Source: DATFTE01 sp963802575
GTDB lineage: Bacteria > Acidobacteriota > Terriglobia > Terriglobales > Acidobacteriaceae
Assembly: GCA_963802575.1 (NCBI GenBank)
Contig: CAWDJF010000001.1
Location: forward strand, 186,001-250,000
Reading direction: 5' to 3'
DNA: 64,000 bases
Part shown: positions 37,267 to 45,921 of the stretch, piece after piece
Layout of the letters: every line of letters starts with the position of its first letter
Numbering within the stretch: position 1 is the first letter of the stretch
Notes under the pieces: model-generated
Seen by the model: the letters and a program-made list of their open reading frames with translations, nothing else
Databases searched by the model: none
What the model was told of the DNA's origin: nothing
Program-made: the position numbers and the translations under genes

Positions 37267-38580
37267 TTACTTTCCCTCGCCGCGAAACACCTTCCCATCC
37301 TTCATCACGAACTGCACGTCCCCCAGCAACTTGATGTCTTTCACCGGATCGCCGTTCACGGCGATCACATCCGCATAGGCACCCGGAGCGATTACGCCGA
37401 TCTGCCCATCCATCTCCAGCATTTCCGCCGCGCGCGAGGTCGCACTCTTGATGGCATCCATTGGAGACATGCCCAGGTCGGTCATGCGGGGGAACTCTTG
37501 GGCGATCGGTTCGGTCCAGGGAATGCCGCCGATGTCGGTGCCGAAAACAATCTTCACGCCTGCCTTCATCGCCTTGCGAAACGATTCCTCGTGCGCCGAT
37601 GCTCGGAGGCGGTCGCGCTGCCCGGCCGGGGTATCCGCAGGCGCCCAATCGGTGTAGTAAACGCTGATGGTCGGACAGTACCAGGTGCCCTGCTTCACCA
37701 TCTGCGCGATCTCCGCGTCAGTGATCTGCAGACCGTGTTCGATGGAATCGCAGCCACCGTCGAGCGCACGCTGCAGGCCGATGCCGCTATACGCGTGGCA
37801 CGCAACTTTCTTTCCCCAGCCGTGGGCTTCATCGACGATCGCTTTCAATTCTTCAACCGTCAGCGTCGGTTGCGACACCAGCTCGCCGTGCTTGCCAACC
37901 CAGGAACGATGCGTCATGTAGACCTTGATCCAGTCGGCTCCGTGATCAAGCTGCTCGCGCGCTGCTTTGCGCGCCTCCACCGGACCGTCGACGATCTGCG
38001 CTCCCTTCGGCATATCGAGCTCAGGCGCATAGCCATCGAGCGAATATCCGCCAGTAGTCGAGATCGCCCGCGTCACCACGAACATACGCGGCCCGGGAAT
38101 GTATCCGCCTTCGATCGCTTCTTTGATTCCCACATCGCCATATCCCGCGCCTTCGGTCTCCACGTCGCGAATCGTGGTGAAGCCCTGCTCGAGTGCCCGC
38201 CGCGCCGACACGGTTGCCCGGGCTGCCCGCAAAGCCAGCGGATATTTCAAGATGTTCACGTCATATCCGCCCTGCGCGGGCTCTTCTCCCTGCAAGAAGA
38301 TGTGCGTATGCGAATCGATCAGGCCGGGAAGCACGGTTCCGCGAGACAGGTCGATGACGTTCGCGCCCGCGGGAATTTGCGCCGTCCCCGCGTCGGATAC
38401 GCTGTCGATCCGATTTCCGCGGATGACAATCACTTGGTCGTGCCGGGGGGAATCCGATTTACCGTCGATCAGCGTTCCGGCGCGAATCACGGTGAAGTTG
38501 TGCAAGGCAGGGGCAGTTGATTTCTCTTGGGCAGCGGCGACGGACAGGCAGACGAGCAAAATCCAGGGAACGAGCTTCAT
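37267..38580 (-). CDS. Secreted metal-dependent amidohydrolase, copy 2
   Basis: A 437-residue paralogue of the enzyme at 35218. A signal peptide (WILLVCLSVAAAQ) precedes GLIDSHTHIFLQG, ACHAYSGIG, SIEHGLQ and VFGTDIGGIPW, ending GAYADVIAVNGDPV. ATG 38580 follows GAGGAGAC. It lies 41 bases from the RidA gene upstream, so the two may form an operon. The substrate is unknown. Confidence 0.9.
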   Translation of the reverse strand: MKLVPWILLVCLSVAAAQEKSTAPALHNFTVIRAGTLIDGKSDSPRHDQVIVIRGNRIDSVSDAGTAQIPAGANVIDLSRGTVLPGLIDSHTHIFLQGEEPAQGGYDVNILKYPLALRAARATVSARRALEQGFTTIRDVETEGAGYGDVGIKEAIEGGYIPGPRMFVVTRAISTTGGYSLDGYAPELDMPKGAQIVDGPVEARKAAREQLDHGADWIKVYMTHRSWVGKHGELVSQPTLTVEELKAIVDEAHGWGKKVACHAYSGIGLQRALDGGCDSIEHGLQITDAEIAQMVKQGTWYCPTISVYYTDWAPADTPAGQRDRLRASAHEESFRKAMKAGVKIVFGTDIGGIPWTEPIAQEFPRMTDLGMSPMDAIKSATSRAAEMLEMDGQIGVIAPGAYADVIAVNGDPVKDIKLLGDVQFVMKDGKVFRGEGK

Positions 38581-38621
38581 TCCAGTCTCCTCGACATCCA
38601 CTTCTGGGAATGCGAGAGATT

Positions 38622-39008
38622 CTACGCTCCAATCACCGCGTCGGCTTCAATTTCCAGCAGCATCTCAGGCGAGATCAGAGCCGTCACCGCGACCATGGTA
38701 GCGGCCGGACGAATATCGCGAAAAAATTCGCCGTGAGCCTTGCCCACTTTCTCCCAGTCGGAGACGTTGGTCAAAAACGTTCGCGTGCGCACGACATCTC
38801 TCGTGCTCGCACCCGCTTTTTGCAACGCCGATTCGATGTTTTTAAGAATCTGCACCGCCTGCGCATAGGCGTCGTCGCCGACGATCTTGCCGTCCGGCCC
38901 GGTGGCCGTGGTTCCCGATACGAAGACCTGCGAGCCAATCCGCACGGCCCGCGAGTAGCCGACTACAGGTTCCCAAGGTGCGCTACTAGAGATGTTCTTC
39001 CGTTCCAT
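38622..39008 (-). CDS. RidA/YjgF family protein
   Basis: Probable enamine/imine deaminase or relative, 128 residues. Family features include YSRAVRIGSQVFVSGTTA, YAQAVQILKNIESALQKAG and ATMVAVTALISPEMLLEIEA. The usual C-terminal catalytic arginine pattern is not clear, since the segment reads IRPAATMV, so the activity is uncertain. It is followed by the amidohydrolase on the same strand. Confidence 0.85.
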   Translation of the reverse strand: MERKNISSSAPWEPVVGYSRAVRIGSQVFVSGTTATGPDGKIVGDDAYAQAVQILKNIESALQKAGASTRDVVRTRTFLTNVSDWEKVGKAHGEFFRDIRPAATMVAVTALISPEMLLEIEADAVIGA

Positions 39009-39255
39009 GTACAGTCTTCCTTCCTGTGCCGATCATTGTATGTTAAGCGCCTCATCACGATTAGCAGTCGGCATCATCGGCTGCCAATCGTCGGCATAAA
39101 ACTTTCTGGAGGAGTGTGGCTTCTAAGTAGAGTAGAAAGATTGCAGCGCTGACTTACGAAAGTCACTTGCGCAGGCAGTCGAAGCGCGATATGAATGCGC
39201 GCAATGCTTTGGGGAAACTCGCGCCGGTTGCGAGTTTCCGAGGGGTGAGCCCAAG

Positions 39256-39807
39256 ATGATTCCGGAATCGCATCCGTTGCAGCAGTTTTTCCTGGAGCTG
39301 GTAGGAAGACATTACGCCGAAGAAATCGGCATTCGCGATCCCCAGGTCGTGAACTACGTTGCACAACTGTTGGCCGAATTCTGCGACGCCGAGCAACTTT
39401 ACAAGATTCGCAATGGCGGAGGGCAGCCGCTCACGGATGTGGGCGAGATGCTCGTCGAATCAAATCCGGTTTACGGTCCCGCGCCTTCTTTCGACCGCGA
39501 GCGGCAGGTGCGCAAGCACATCGGCGACTACACGCTGTTCTTCACCGGGATGTTTCCCGAGAGCATCAATCATTTTCGGCTGCGCCGCGCACGCACCGAG
39601 AGCTTCATCGACTGGATGAAGGCCGGAAAAGAAAGCTACTTTATTGTTTCCAAATTCGAGTACTTCGAATACGCCAAGGTAGCTCCGCTGTTTGCGAACC
39701 TGTCGCGCAATTTCGAGCAATGCGTTTACGGTCTGAACCGAGTGAAGAATGATTTGCAGGAAATGCAGCATCCCATCGTGCGGCAAGCGAATGAACTGCT
39801 GATGTAG
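39256..39807 (+). CDS. Hypothetical protein (183 aa)
   Basis: I do not recognise a family. The 183 residues look soluble and helical (HPLQQFFLELVGRHYAEEIG, later FRLRRARTESFIDWMKAGKE). No signal peptide. GAGGGG lies upstream of ATG 39256. It stands alone; a pair of palindromes follows its stop. Confidence 0.75.
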   Translation: MIPESHPLQQFFLELVGRHYAEEIGIRDPQVVNYVAQLLAEFCDAEQLYKIRNGGGQPLTDVGEMLVESNPVYGPAPSFDRERQVRKHIGDYTLFFTGMFPESINHFRLRRARTESFIDWMKAGKESYFIVSKFEYFEYAKVAPLFANLSRNFEQCVYGLNRVKNDLQEMQHPIVRQANELLM

Positions 39808-39823
39808 GGTTGCGTTTGCCCAG

Positions 39824-39875
39824 CGGCTAAAGCCGATTCTCTAGTTTGGTTTATCGGTATGGCTGAAGCCATACC
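39824..39875. repeat. Paired palindromes between convergent genes
   Basis: CGGCT-AA-AGCCG (39824-39835) and GGTATGGCT-GA-AGCCATACC (39856-39875), the latter a perfect nine-base stem with a two-base loop. There is no T tract, so it is not a clear terminator. The form suggests a dispersed element. Confidence 0.75.
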
Positions 39876-39885
39876 CTGATACGAA

Positions 39886-40452
39886 TCAACTTCTCTTGTA
39901 AAAACTCAGCGCCGCGTCGCCCTGCTCCAGCTTGCGATATCTCTGCAACGTTCCGAACACTTCTCCCGGGTCAAATCTCTTGTCATGCTCTGCCAGCGTA
40001 ATCGTTTTCGCGGTCACCAGAGATGACGTGGCCAGAGATTCCAACGTCTTCGAATACTCCGCTTCCAGGCGATAGGGAGGATCCAAAAACACGTAGTCTG
40101 CCACGATCCCCGAAGCCTCAAGAGTCTTGAGCGCTCGCCCCACGTCCTGGCCCAGAACCTGCGCACCCGAGGTCACTCCCAATTCCTTGAGGTTCTTGGG
40201 AATCAAATCCGCAGCCTTCGCTGACAACTCGACGAAGTGCACCATCGCGGCGCCACGGCTCAGCGCCTCAATTCCCACCGCTCCGGTCCCAGCATACAGA
40301 TCAAGCCAGATTGTTCCCGCCAGCGCATCCGGATTGCCTGCGGTGAGCACGTTGAAAAGCGTCTCTCTCAGCTTGTCGGCCGTGGGACGTAAGTCGAGCC
40401 CGGGCAGCGAAAGCAATCGACGGCTGCGATATTGGCCCGCAATCACTCTCAT
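39886..40452 (-). CDS. rsmD: 16S rRNA (guanine966-N2)-methyltransferase RsmD
   Basis: Methylates G966 of 16S rRNA. The 188 residues have MRVIAGQYRSRRL, RPTADKLRETLFNVL, LDLYAGTGAVGIEALSRGA (SAM site) and the catalytic DPPY motif. Length is normal. It is divergent from the protease gene. Confidence 0.94.
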   Translation of the reverse strand: MRVIAGQYRSRRLLSLPGLDLRPTADKLRETLFNVLTAGNPDALAGTIWLDLYAGTGAVGIEALSRGAAMVHFVELSAKAADLIPKNLKELGVTSGAQVLGQDVGRALKTLEASGIVADYVFLDPPYRLEAEYSKTLESLATSSLVTAKTITLAEHDKRFDPGEVFGTLQRYRKLEQGDAALSFYKRS

Positions 40453-40545
40453 CCGGAAAACCCTGTACGTTCGATTAGTTTCACCGTCGTAACTCCCGCC
40501 TCATTCCGCCGTTTACTATATAGAATAGAAGCGAGGGATTCGGGG

Positions 40546-41673
40546 ATGAGGAGTTGGTCTGTTCCGGCGGGTCGTCTTTTCGGAGTCGAACTGCGCATCC
40601 ATTGGACGTTCTTTTTTCTCCTGGCTTTCATCTTTCTTACCGAGTCTGCGGGGCAAAAGACGGCAAATCCGGCGCGGAGCCTGGCACTGGCAGGCATTAT
40701 TTTCGGCAGCGTCATTCTCCACGAACTAGGTCATGCGCTGGTTGGCAAGCGCGCGGGAATTCCGGCCAAGGCAATTGTTCTGCTGCCCATCGGCGGCGTG
40801 ACTCTCATGGACGAGACTCGCCAAACCCTGGAACCCGGAATCCAAACCTGGAAGCGCGACATTCGCATCGCCCTTGCCGGACCTTTGGTGAACCTCGCGA
40901 TCGCGGTGATCTCCGGGATCATAGTCCTCACGTTTCTGCCGCAAGCGCGGCTTTGGGGACAGCCCTACCTCATCTCCACCGACCTGCCGCGCAGCCTGGT
41001 CTGGGCAAATTTGTGGCTGGCGCTCTTCAATCTGCTACCGGCGTATCCCATGGACGGCGGCCGCGTGCTGCGCGCCATCTTCAGCCGCAAGATCGATCCA
41101 GTACGCGCCACTCGCCGCGCCGTTTCCATCGGCCAGACTTTTGCCACGCTATTCATGCTGGTCGGCATGTTGTGGAACATGAATACGTGGCTCATCATGA
41201 TTGGCGTCTTCCTTTTTATTGCAGCGCAACTCGAAGATCGATCGGCAGTCTTTCAGTCCGTTCTTGAAGCCGTGCGTCTTGAAGACGTCATGCTTACCGA
41301 CTTCGCCACGCTCTCTCCGGCAGACACTTTGGAAGACGCTCTCGAGAAGGCCGTCCACTCTTTGCAGGACGACTTTCCCGTCATCCGTGGCAGCGATATG
41401 GTGGGCGTGATCTCAAAGCAGAAAATTCTGGAAGCCCTGCGCATGGAAGGGAACGGCTACGTGCAAGCCGTTATGAATCGCATTTTTGAAGTGGCGCAGA
41501 AGAAAGAATCGCTGGCCTCGGCGTTTCGCAAACTGACTGCTCGCAACCTCAGCCTGATTCCGGTGGTGGAAGATCAGCGCCTGGTCGGTATCGTGACCCT
41601 GCAAAACCTGATGCACTCGATGGCCCTGCTGGCCGAGAGCCGCAAGCTGCGCAAAGCCGCGCTCAATTCTTGA
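40546..41673 (+). CDS. Site-2 protease family (M50) with CBS domains
   Basis: Intramembrane metalloprotease of 375 residues. It has several membrane segments, the zinc motif in ILHELGHALVG, and the second motif NLLPAYPMDGGRVLRA. Two CBS domains form the C-terminus (LEDVMLTDFATLSPADTLED, then NLSLIPVVEDQRLVGIVTLQ). GAGGG lies upstream of ATG 40546. The likely role is regulated cleavage of a membrane protein; the substrate is unknown. Confidence 0.9.
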   Translation: MRSWSVPAGRLFGVELRIHWTFFFLLAFIFLTESAGQKTANPARSLALAGIIFGSVILHELGHALVGKRAGIPAKAIVLLPIGGVTLMDETRQTLEPGIQTWKRDIRIALAGPLVNLAIAVISGIIVLTFLPQARLWGQPYLISTDLPRSLVWANLWLALFNLLPAYPMDGGRVLRAIFSRKIDPVRATRRAVSIGQTFATLFMLVGMLWNMNTWLIMIGVFLFIAAQLEDRSAVFQSVLEAVRLEDVMLTDFATLSPADTLEDALEKAVHSLQDDFPVIRGSDMVGVISKQKILEALRMEGNGYVQAVMNRIFEVAQKKESLASAFRKLTARNLSLIPVVEDQRLVGIVTLQNLMHSMALLAESRKLRKAALNS

Positions 41674-41687
41674 ATCATTCAAGAGGT

Positions 41688-42107
41688 TTACGTCCAGGGT
41701 GTGACGATTGCTTTGACCGTCGGCTCGAAGTCGGACGCGTTACGCGTAACCAGAGCCATCCCGTGCGCTTCTGCGGTAGCCGCAATGAATCCATCCCGGG
41801 CTTCCAAGGGACGCCCTTTCGATTCACTTAACGCCACAAGTTTCCCGCAGAGATCTGCAACCTCAACATCGATGGGAAGAATTTTCCCCGCAAAGCGTGG
41901 AATGAGGTCCTTCTGTAACCACCTATTCAGGAGATCGCGGCGCTTGCCGGGCGCGAGCCGCTCGACACCGTAGCGCAATTCGGTAATCGTCACGACGCTG
42001 ACAAATACGCGGTCCTCATCCGCTTCTGCTAACCAGGCAAGCACGCCCGAGTTGGGGCGCACCTTCATCGGTTCGGAGATGACGTTGGTGTCGAGCAGGA
42101 AATTCAT
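41688..42107 (-). CDS. PIN-domain toxin (VapC family)
   Basis: Probable ribonuclease toxin of 139 residues. The acidic residues of the PIN site are present: LLDTNVISE, VVTITELRYG and ARDGFIAATAEAHG. It overlaps the antitoxin by four bases (ATGA), the usual coupling. The target RNA is unknown. Confidence 0.93.
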   Translation of the reverse strand: MNFLLDTNVISEPMKVRPNSGVLAWLAEADEDRVFVSVVTITELRYGVERLAPGKRRDLLNRWLQKDLIPRFAGKILPIDVEVADLCGKLVALSESKGRPLEARDGFIAATAEAHGMALVTRNASDFEPTVKAIVTPWT

Positions 42108-42358
42108 AGGCCGGTCTTGCGGAGACGCATCGGAAGCCGCCTAAACTTGACGTCTAAACCTTGCAGCGGGGATGCCGCAAGAAATTCGGCCAGATTGCCT
42201 TTACGCTCAGCCTTCCGCTCCCACTCCTCCGCTGCAACAATGACGGCCGTAGTGCGACCATGTCTGGTTATCTTCTGAGGTCCTTCAGCCTTGGCTTTTT
42301 CGATCAGTTCACTGAACTTTGCCTTCGCCTCTGCGACCGTCCACGTATGTATGCCCAT
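42104..42358 (-). CDS. Phd/YefM-type antitoxin
   Basis: An 84-residue antitoxin with WTVAEAKAKFSELIEKAKAE and GPQKITRHGRTTAVIVAAEE, typical of the Phd fold. It precedes and overlaps the PIN toxin. A palindrome lies 23 bases upstream of its start and is its probable operator. Confidence 0.92.
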   Translation of the reverse strand: MGIHTWTVAEAKAKFSELIEKAKAEGPQKITRHGRTTAVIVAAEEWERKAERKGNLAEFLAASPLQGLDVKFRRLPMRLRKTGL

Positions 42359-42381
42359 GCCTCACCCTCCAATATCTGGGG

Positions 42382-42395
42382 ATTATGGTCATAAT
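42382..42395. promoter_or_regulatory. Candidate operator of the toxin-antitoxin pair
   Basis: Perfect palindrome ATTATG-GT-CATAAT, 23 bases upstream of the antitoxin ATG. Autoregulation by the antitoxin is typical of such pairs; binding here is inferred. Confidence 0.6.
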
Positions 42396-42434
42396 AGTCA
42401 TTTTCTGAGCAGCGTACAAGAAGTGCTCAATTCC

Positions 42435-43049
42435 CTAGAACCGGTACAGCACCCCGATCGTCGGCTCCGACAGATTCCCGGTAGCTCCCGTGAACAGGTT
42501 GTTCACCCCGAAGTCCGGCACTTTGTAAAGCAGGCCGCGATACTGCAGTCGCATGCCCCAGCGTCGGGTGATGTGATAGTCGATGCCGCCGCCATAGACG
42601 AAGGTCGCCCGGTTCTGCTCGATCGTCGGTAGCGGCGTCAGAATCAGATTGATGGTGGTCCCTGCCGGAACGGGATTGAATCGCAGCACTCCGGCCCCGG
42701 CCAGCAGGAATGGCCGAAAATTGCGCCAGCGGAGGGGGCGAAATACATATGCCCCGCTGTATTCGACGATCTGGTCTTGAATGCGGTATTGAAAAGGACT
42801 GGAAAAGTATTCCTGCGTATTGCGGCTGCGGCTGTAAGTAAACTCGGCGGAATTCCTCTTCGTGAAATTCAGCCTGACGGTGGCGAGGCCCACTCCCGTT
42901 TTCGTTACGGTCTGCGTAGTCTGGTTCCCGGAGGTGGACCGGCTGATCGCGGGACCGACGCCCACCGAGACTTCGAAGGGAAATTCCTGCGACATTGCAA
43001 AGCAAGCGGACAAGAACAAAACTGCCAGGATCGCTCCTCTTTTGAGCAT
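42435..43049 (-). CDS. Outer-membrane beta-barrel protein
   Basis: A signal peptide (LKRGAILAVLFLSACFAMSQ) precedes alternating strands such as FPFEVSVGVGPAI, ATVRLNFTKRNSAEFTYSR and YGGGIDYHITRRWGMRLQYR, ending in a terminal Phe (GVLYRF). This is typical of small OmpA-like barrels; the role is unknown. GAGGAG precedes ATG 43049. It lies just after serA on the same strand. Confidence 0.85.
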   Translation of the reverse strand: MLKRGAILAVLFLSACFAMSQEFPFEVSVGVGPAISRSTSGNQTTQTVTKTGVGLATVRLNFTKRNSAEFTYSRSRNTQEYFSSPFQYRIQDQIVEYSGAYVFRPLRWRNFRPFLLAGAGVLRFNPVPAGTTINLILTPLPTIEQNRATFVYGGGIDYHITRRWGMRLQYRGLLYKVPDFGVNNLFTGATGNLSEPTIGVLYRF

Positions 43050-43083
43050 CAATTCTCCTCTAATTTTTATGTGACGCCCCACT

Positions 43084-44679
43084 TCAGAACAGGCGGATCG
43101 CCTTCGCCTGCTCGACCGCATCAATCCGTTTCAACTCCGCCAGCACCGGGTCAGGCACGCGTCCATCCACGTGCACGACGGCAATGGCCTCCTGCGGACC
43201 TTTGCCGCTCCCCACGCGACGGCCCAAAGAAAAATCCGCGATGTTAATCTTATGCTTACCCAAGATCGTCCCGACTTTGCCGATCACCCCGGGGACGTCG
43301 CGGTTCCGAAGGTAAATCAAATTCCGTTCCAGCGGAGCCTCAATATCGATCCCGTCTACGTTCAATAGACGGGGCGCATGCTTGTGCAACACGGCGCCTT
43401 TGATTAGATGCTCCTCACTGCCCGTCTTCAAAAGAATTGATAAAACACTTCCCGCCCCGCCCATCGAACTCTTGGCCTTTTTCGCTTCGTGGATCCGCAA
43501 GCCCCGGGAAGTCGCGATCGCCTCGGCATTCACCAGGTTCGCCTTCTCTTCAAGCGCCTGATTCAGAATCCCCTTGATAGCTGCATTTCGGATCAACTCC
43601 GTCTTCCACTCGGCGATATGCCCACTGTAGCGGATCGATATTTCTTCCAGCGGCCCGTCGCTCGCCTGCACCAGAAACGATCCGAGCCGTTCTGCCAGCA
43701 CAATGTACGGCTGCAATTCAAGATATTCATCGTGCGAAACCGATGGAACGTTCACTGCATTCTGAATCACGCCGTGCTTTAAATACTCCTTTACCTGCAA
43801 AGCGATCTGATATCCGACGGCCTCTTGCGCTTCGTGGGTCGAGCCCCCGATGTGCGGCGTCAGAATCACATTGTCCATTGCGGTGAAAGGAGAATTCTTT
43901 AGCGGCTCTTCGACGAAAACATCCAACGCCGCGCCCGCCGCGTGGCCTTGCTTTAATGCCTGCGCCAGAGCCGCCTCGTCCACCAGTTCGCCGCGCGCGC
44001 AGTTTATCAAGCGCACGCCCTTTTTCATTTTCTTCAGCGAATCGGCGTTGATCATCCCCGTGGTTTGCGGGGTCAGCCCGACATGTAACGTCAGATAATC
44101 GCCGGCTTCGTAAATTTCTTCCAGCGTTCCCAGTTGGATCCCCTGCTCTTTCGCCACTACCGGCGATACGAAGGGATCGTGGGCGATGACGTTCATCCCA
44201 AACGCCCGTGCGCGCCGCGCCACTTCCATCCCGATGCGGCCCAGGCCAATGATGCCCAGCGTCTTGCCGCGCAGTTCCGTGCCTTGCAGCGATTTCTTCT
44301 CCCACTTGCCGGCGTGCATCAGTTCATTGGCCCGGCCTAGTTGGCGCGCCATCGCCAGCATCATCGCCAGCGTATGTTCGGCGACAGCGACGGCGTTGGC
44401 TCCTGGCGTGTTCATCACGGCAATGCCTTTGCGTGTGGCTGCGTCGAGATCGATGTTGTCGACGCCCACTCCGGCGCGGCCGATTACACGCAACTTCTTG
44501 GCATGTTCGAGCAAGGCGGAGTTCACCTGGAGTGCCGAGCGCACGATGAGCGCGTCGGCCGTTTCCAGATGCGACGCGACTTTGCCATCCATCTGCTCGG
44601 GCGTGACGATCGTCCAGCGCGGCTCGCGCAGCAAATCCACCGCGGACGAAGAAATTTTCTCTGCGACTACAACTTTCAT
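43084..44679 (-). CDS. serA: D-3-phosphoglycerate dehydrogenase
   Basis: First step of serine synthesis. The 531 residues are the long form: a catalytic domain, an NAD domain (GIIGLGRIGMEVA), active-site regions INCARGELVDE and ILTPHIGGST, an intervening domain (about 320-450) and a C-terminal ACT domain (RDVPGVIGKVGTILGKHKIN). It lies near an aminotransferase of the AGXT/SPAT type, with no serC or serB in the window. Confidence 0.96.
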   Translation of the reverse strand: MKVVVAEKISSSAVDLLREPRWTIVTPEQMDGKVASHLETADALIVRSALQVNSALLEHAKKLRVIGRAGVGVDNIDLDAATRKGIAVMNTPGANAVAVAEHTLAMMLAMARQLGRANELMHAGKWEKKSLQGTELRGKTLGIIGLGRIGMEVARRARAFGMNVIAHDPFVSPVVAKEQGIQLGTLEEIYEAGDYLTLHVGLTPQTTGMINADSLKKMKKGVRLINCARGELVDEAALAQALKQGHAAGAALDVFVEEPLKNSPFTAMDNVILTPHIGGSTHEAQEAVGYQIALQVKEYLKHGVIQNAVNVPSVSHDEYLELQPYIVLAERLGSFLVQASDGPLEEISIRYSGHIAEWKTELIRNAAIKGILNQALEEKANLVNAEAIATSRGLRIHEAKKAKSSMGGAGSVLSILLKTGSEEHLIKGAVLHKHAPRLLNVDGIDIEAPLERNLIYLRNRDVPGVIGKVGTILGKHKINIADFSLGRRVGSGKGPQEAIAVVHVDGRVPDPVLAELKRIDAVEQAKAIRLF

Positions 44680-44755
44680 TCTGGCTTCTAACCCTCAACT
44701 AACTTTGCCATCTCGACCGTAGCGAAGCGAAGAGGAGGGACCCTGTGTTCTATCT

Positions 44756-45880
44756 CTAATGCCGCATCGACAAAGGATCGTCCGGATTCGACGGCACCTG
44801 CACGTATCCCGCTGGAACATCGAACAGACTCTTATCCAACATATCGCTCGAATAAGACATCACCTGCGTAGTCGTATCCATCAGCGAATTGGGTGACGCC
44901 GGCTGCGCGGAATTCGCATCTGCGTCCTGCTGATCCTGCTGTTTCTTTTTCTTGCCGAATCCGCCCAGCATGTTGCCTAAACCTTTGCTAATCGCGTCCT
45001 TCGTATTCGTAGGAACCGAAGAGCTCTGGTCCGAGGTCTGCTGCGCCGGTTGCTGTGTATTCGCCTGTGCAGTCTGATCTGCGGAAGCGCCCGTTACGCC
45101 CATCCCCATGCTGACGTAGGTCACGAGCGGCATCCCCTTTACCTTGATCGCGTTCTTGCGGAACTCGTCCATCGCCGAACCCATCTGTGAATTCATCCCC
45201 GCCATGCTTCCCATCGTTCTCGGCAGCCAGTTCAGTTCCTTCGCCATCTTGACGTAGAACTGCTGCATCTCGTCGTAGCCCGGCACCGACTCCGCGATCC
45301 AAGAATCCGAGTTGAGTGTCATCGTAGCGCTCTGCGCCTGTGCTTGAGACTGCGCCTGCGCGTTCGGATCAGTCGATTGCATCTCCATATCAAGGCGCCA
45401 CTTCACTTCTTTGGTCGGCAAGTTGAGGATCGTCTTGGTCGCCCCGGTTTCCTCGGAGTGCATCTTGGGAACAATCTTTACGTTCGCTGCCTCAGGATGC
45501 TTCTCCGTCTGCTTGGCCTGCTCTTCCTTGGCCCGCTCCTGCGCGCGTTGCATCGCGGCTTTAAATTCGTCGAAGGTCATCGTCGTAAATGTCTTCTTCG
45601 TCGTATCGATGTTGATGAACCGCTTTCCCTCGAGATCGACAATCTCTACGGTGCCGTCGGCATGCTCTTGTCGCATCCGGCCGCCTTTTACCATTGTCGT
45701 CGAAAGCTGCGGCTCGGTGACCTGGCGGGCATTCTTGCTGAACACGCCTAAGGTCTTCGTCATATTCACCAGGCTGCCGCCAGTCACCTGGCTCTGTTGC
45801 GTGTACTTGAAATCTGCGTGACACAAGGTGGCGGCAAGCAGACTCGACGCCGCCAGGAAAACGTTCGCAGTCCTTTTCAT
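44756..45880 (-). CDS. Secreted hypothetical protein
   Basis: ATG 45880 follows GGGGGGATTT and starts a signal peptide (VFLAASSLLAATLCHA). The 374-residue protein has no family I recognise. It is rich in Gln, Ala and Ser; a low-complexity stretch at about 175-186 (AQAQSQAQAQSA) and another near 325-345 stand out. It lies between the aminotransferase and serA genes on the same strand. Confidence 0.75.
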   Translation of the reverse strand: MKRTANVFLAASSLLAATLCHADFKYTQQSQVTGGSLVNMTKTLGVFSKNARQVTEPQLSTTMVKGGRMRQEHADGTVEIVDLEGKRFINIDTTKKTFTTMTFDEFKAAMQRAQERAKEEQAKQTEKHPEAANVKIVPKMHSEETGATKTILNLPTKEVKWRLDMEMQSTDPNAQAQSQAQAQSATMTLNSDSWIAESVPGYDEMQQFYVKMAKELNWLPRTMGSMAGMNSQMGSAMDEFRKNAIKVKGMPLVTYVSMGMGVTGASADQTAQANTQQPAQQTSDQSSSVPTNTKDAISKGLGNMLGGFGKKKKQQDQQDADANSAQPASPNSLMDTTTQVMSYSSDMLDKSLFDVPAGYVQVPSNPDDPLSMRH

Positions 45881-45921
45881 AAATCCCCCCAAGCAAATTG
45901 AAGATTTGGCCGCGTTCGAAA

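Noticed and set aside
41688..42358. Sign of a mobile island at the toxin-antitoxin pair
   Set aside because: No integrase, repeats or tRNA junction; such pairs often stand alone in chromosomes.
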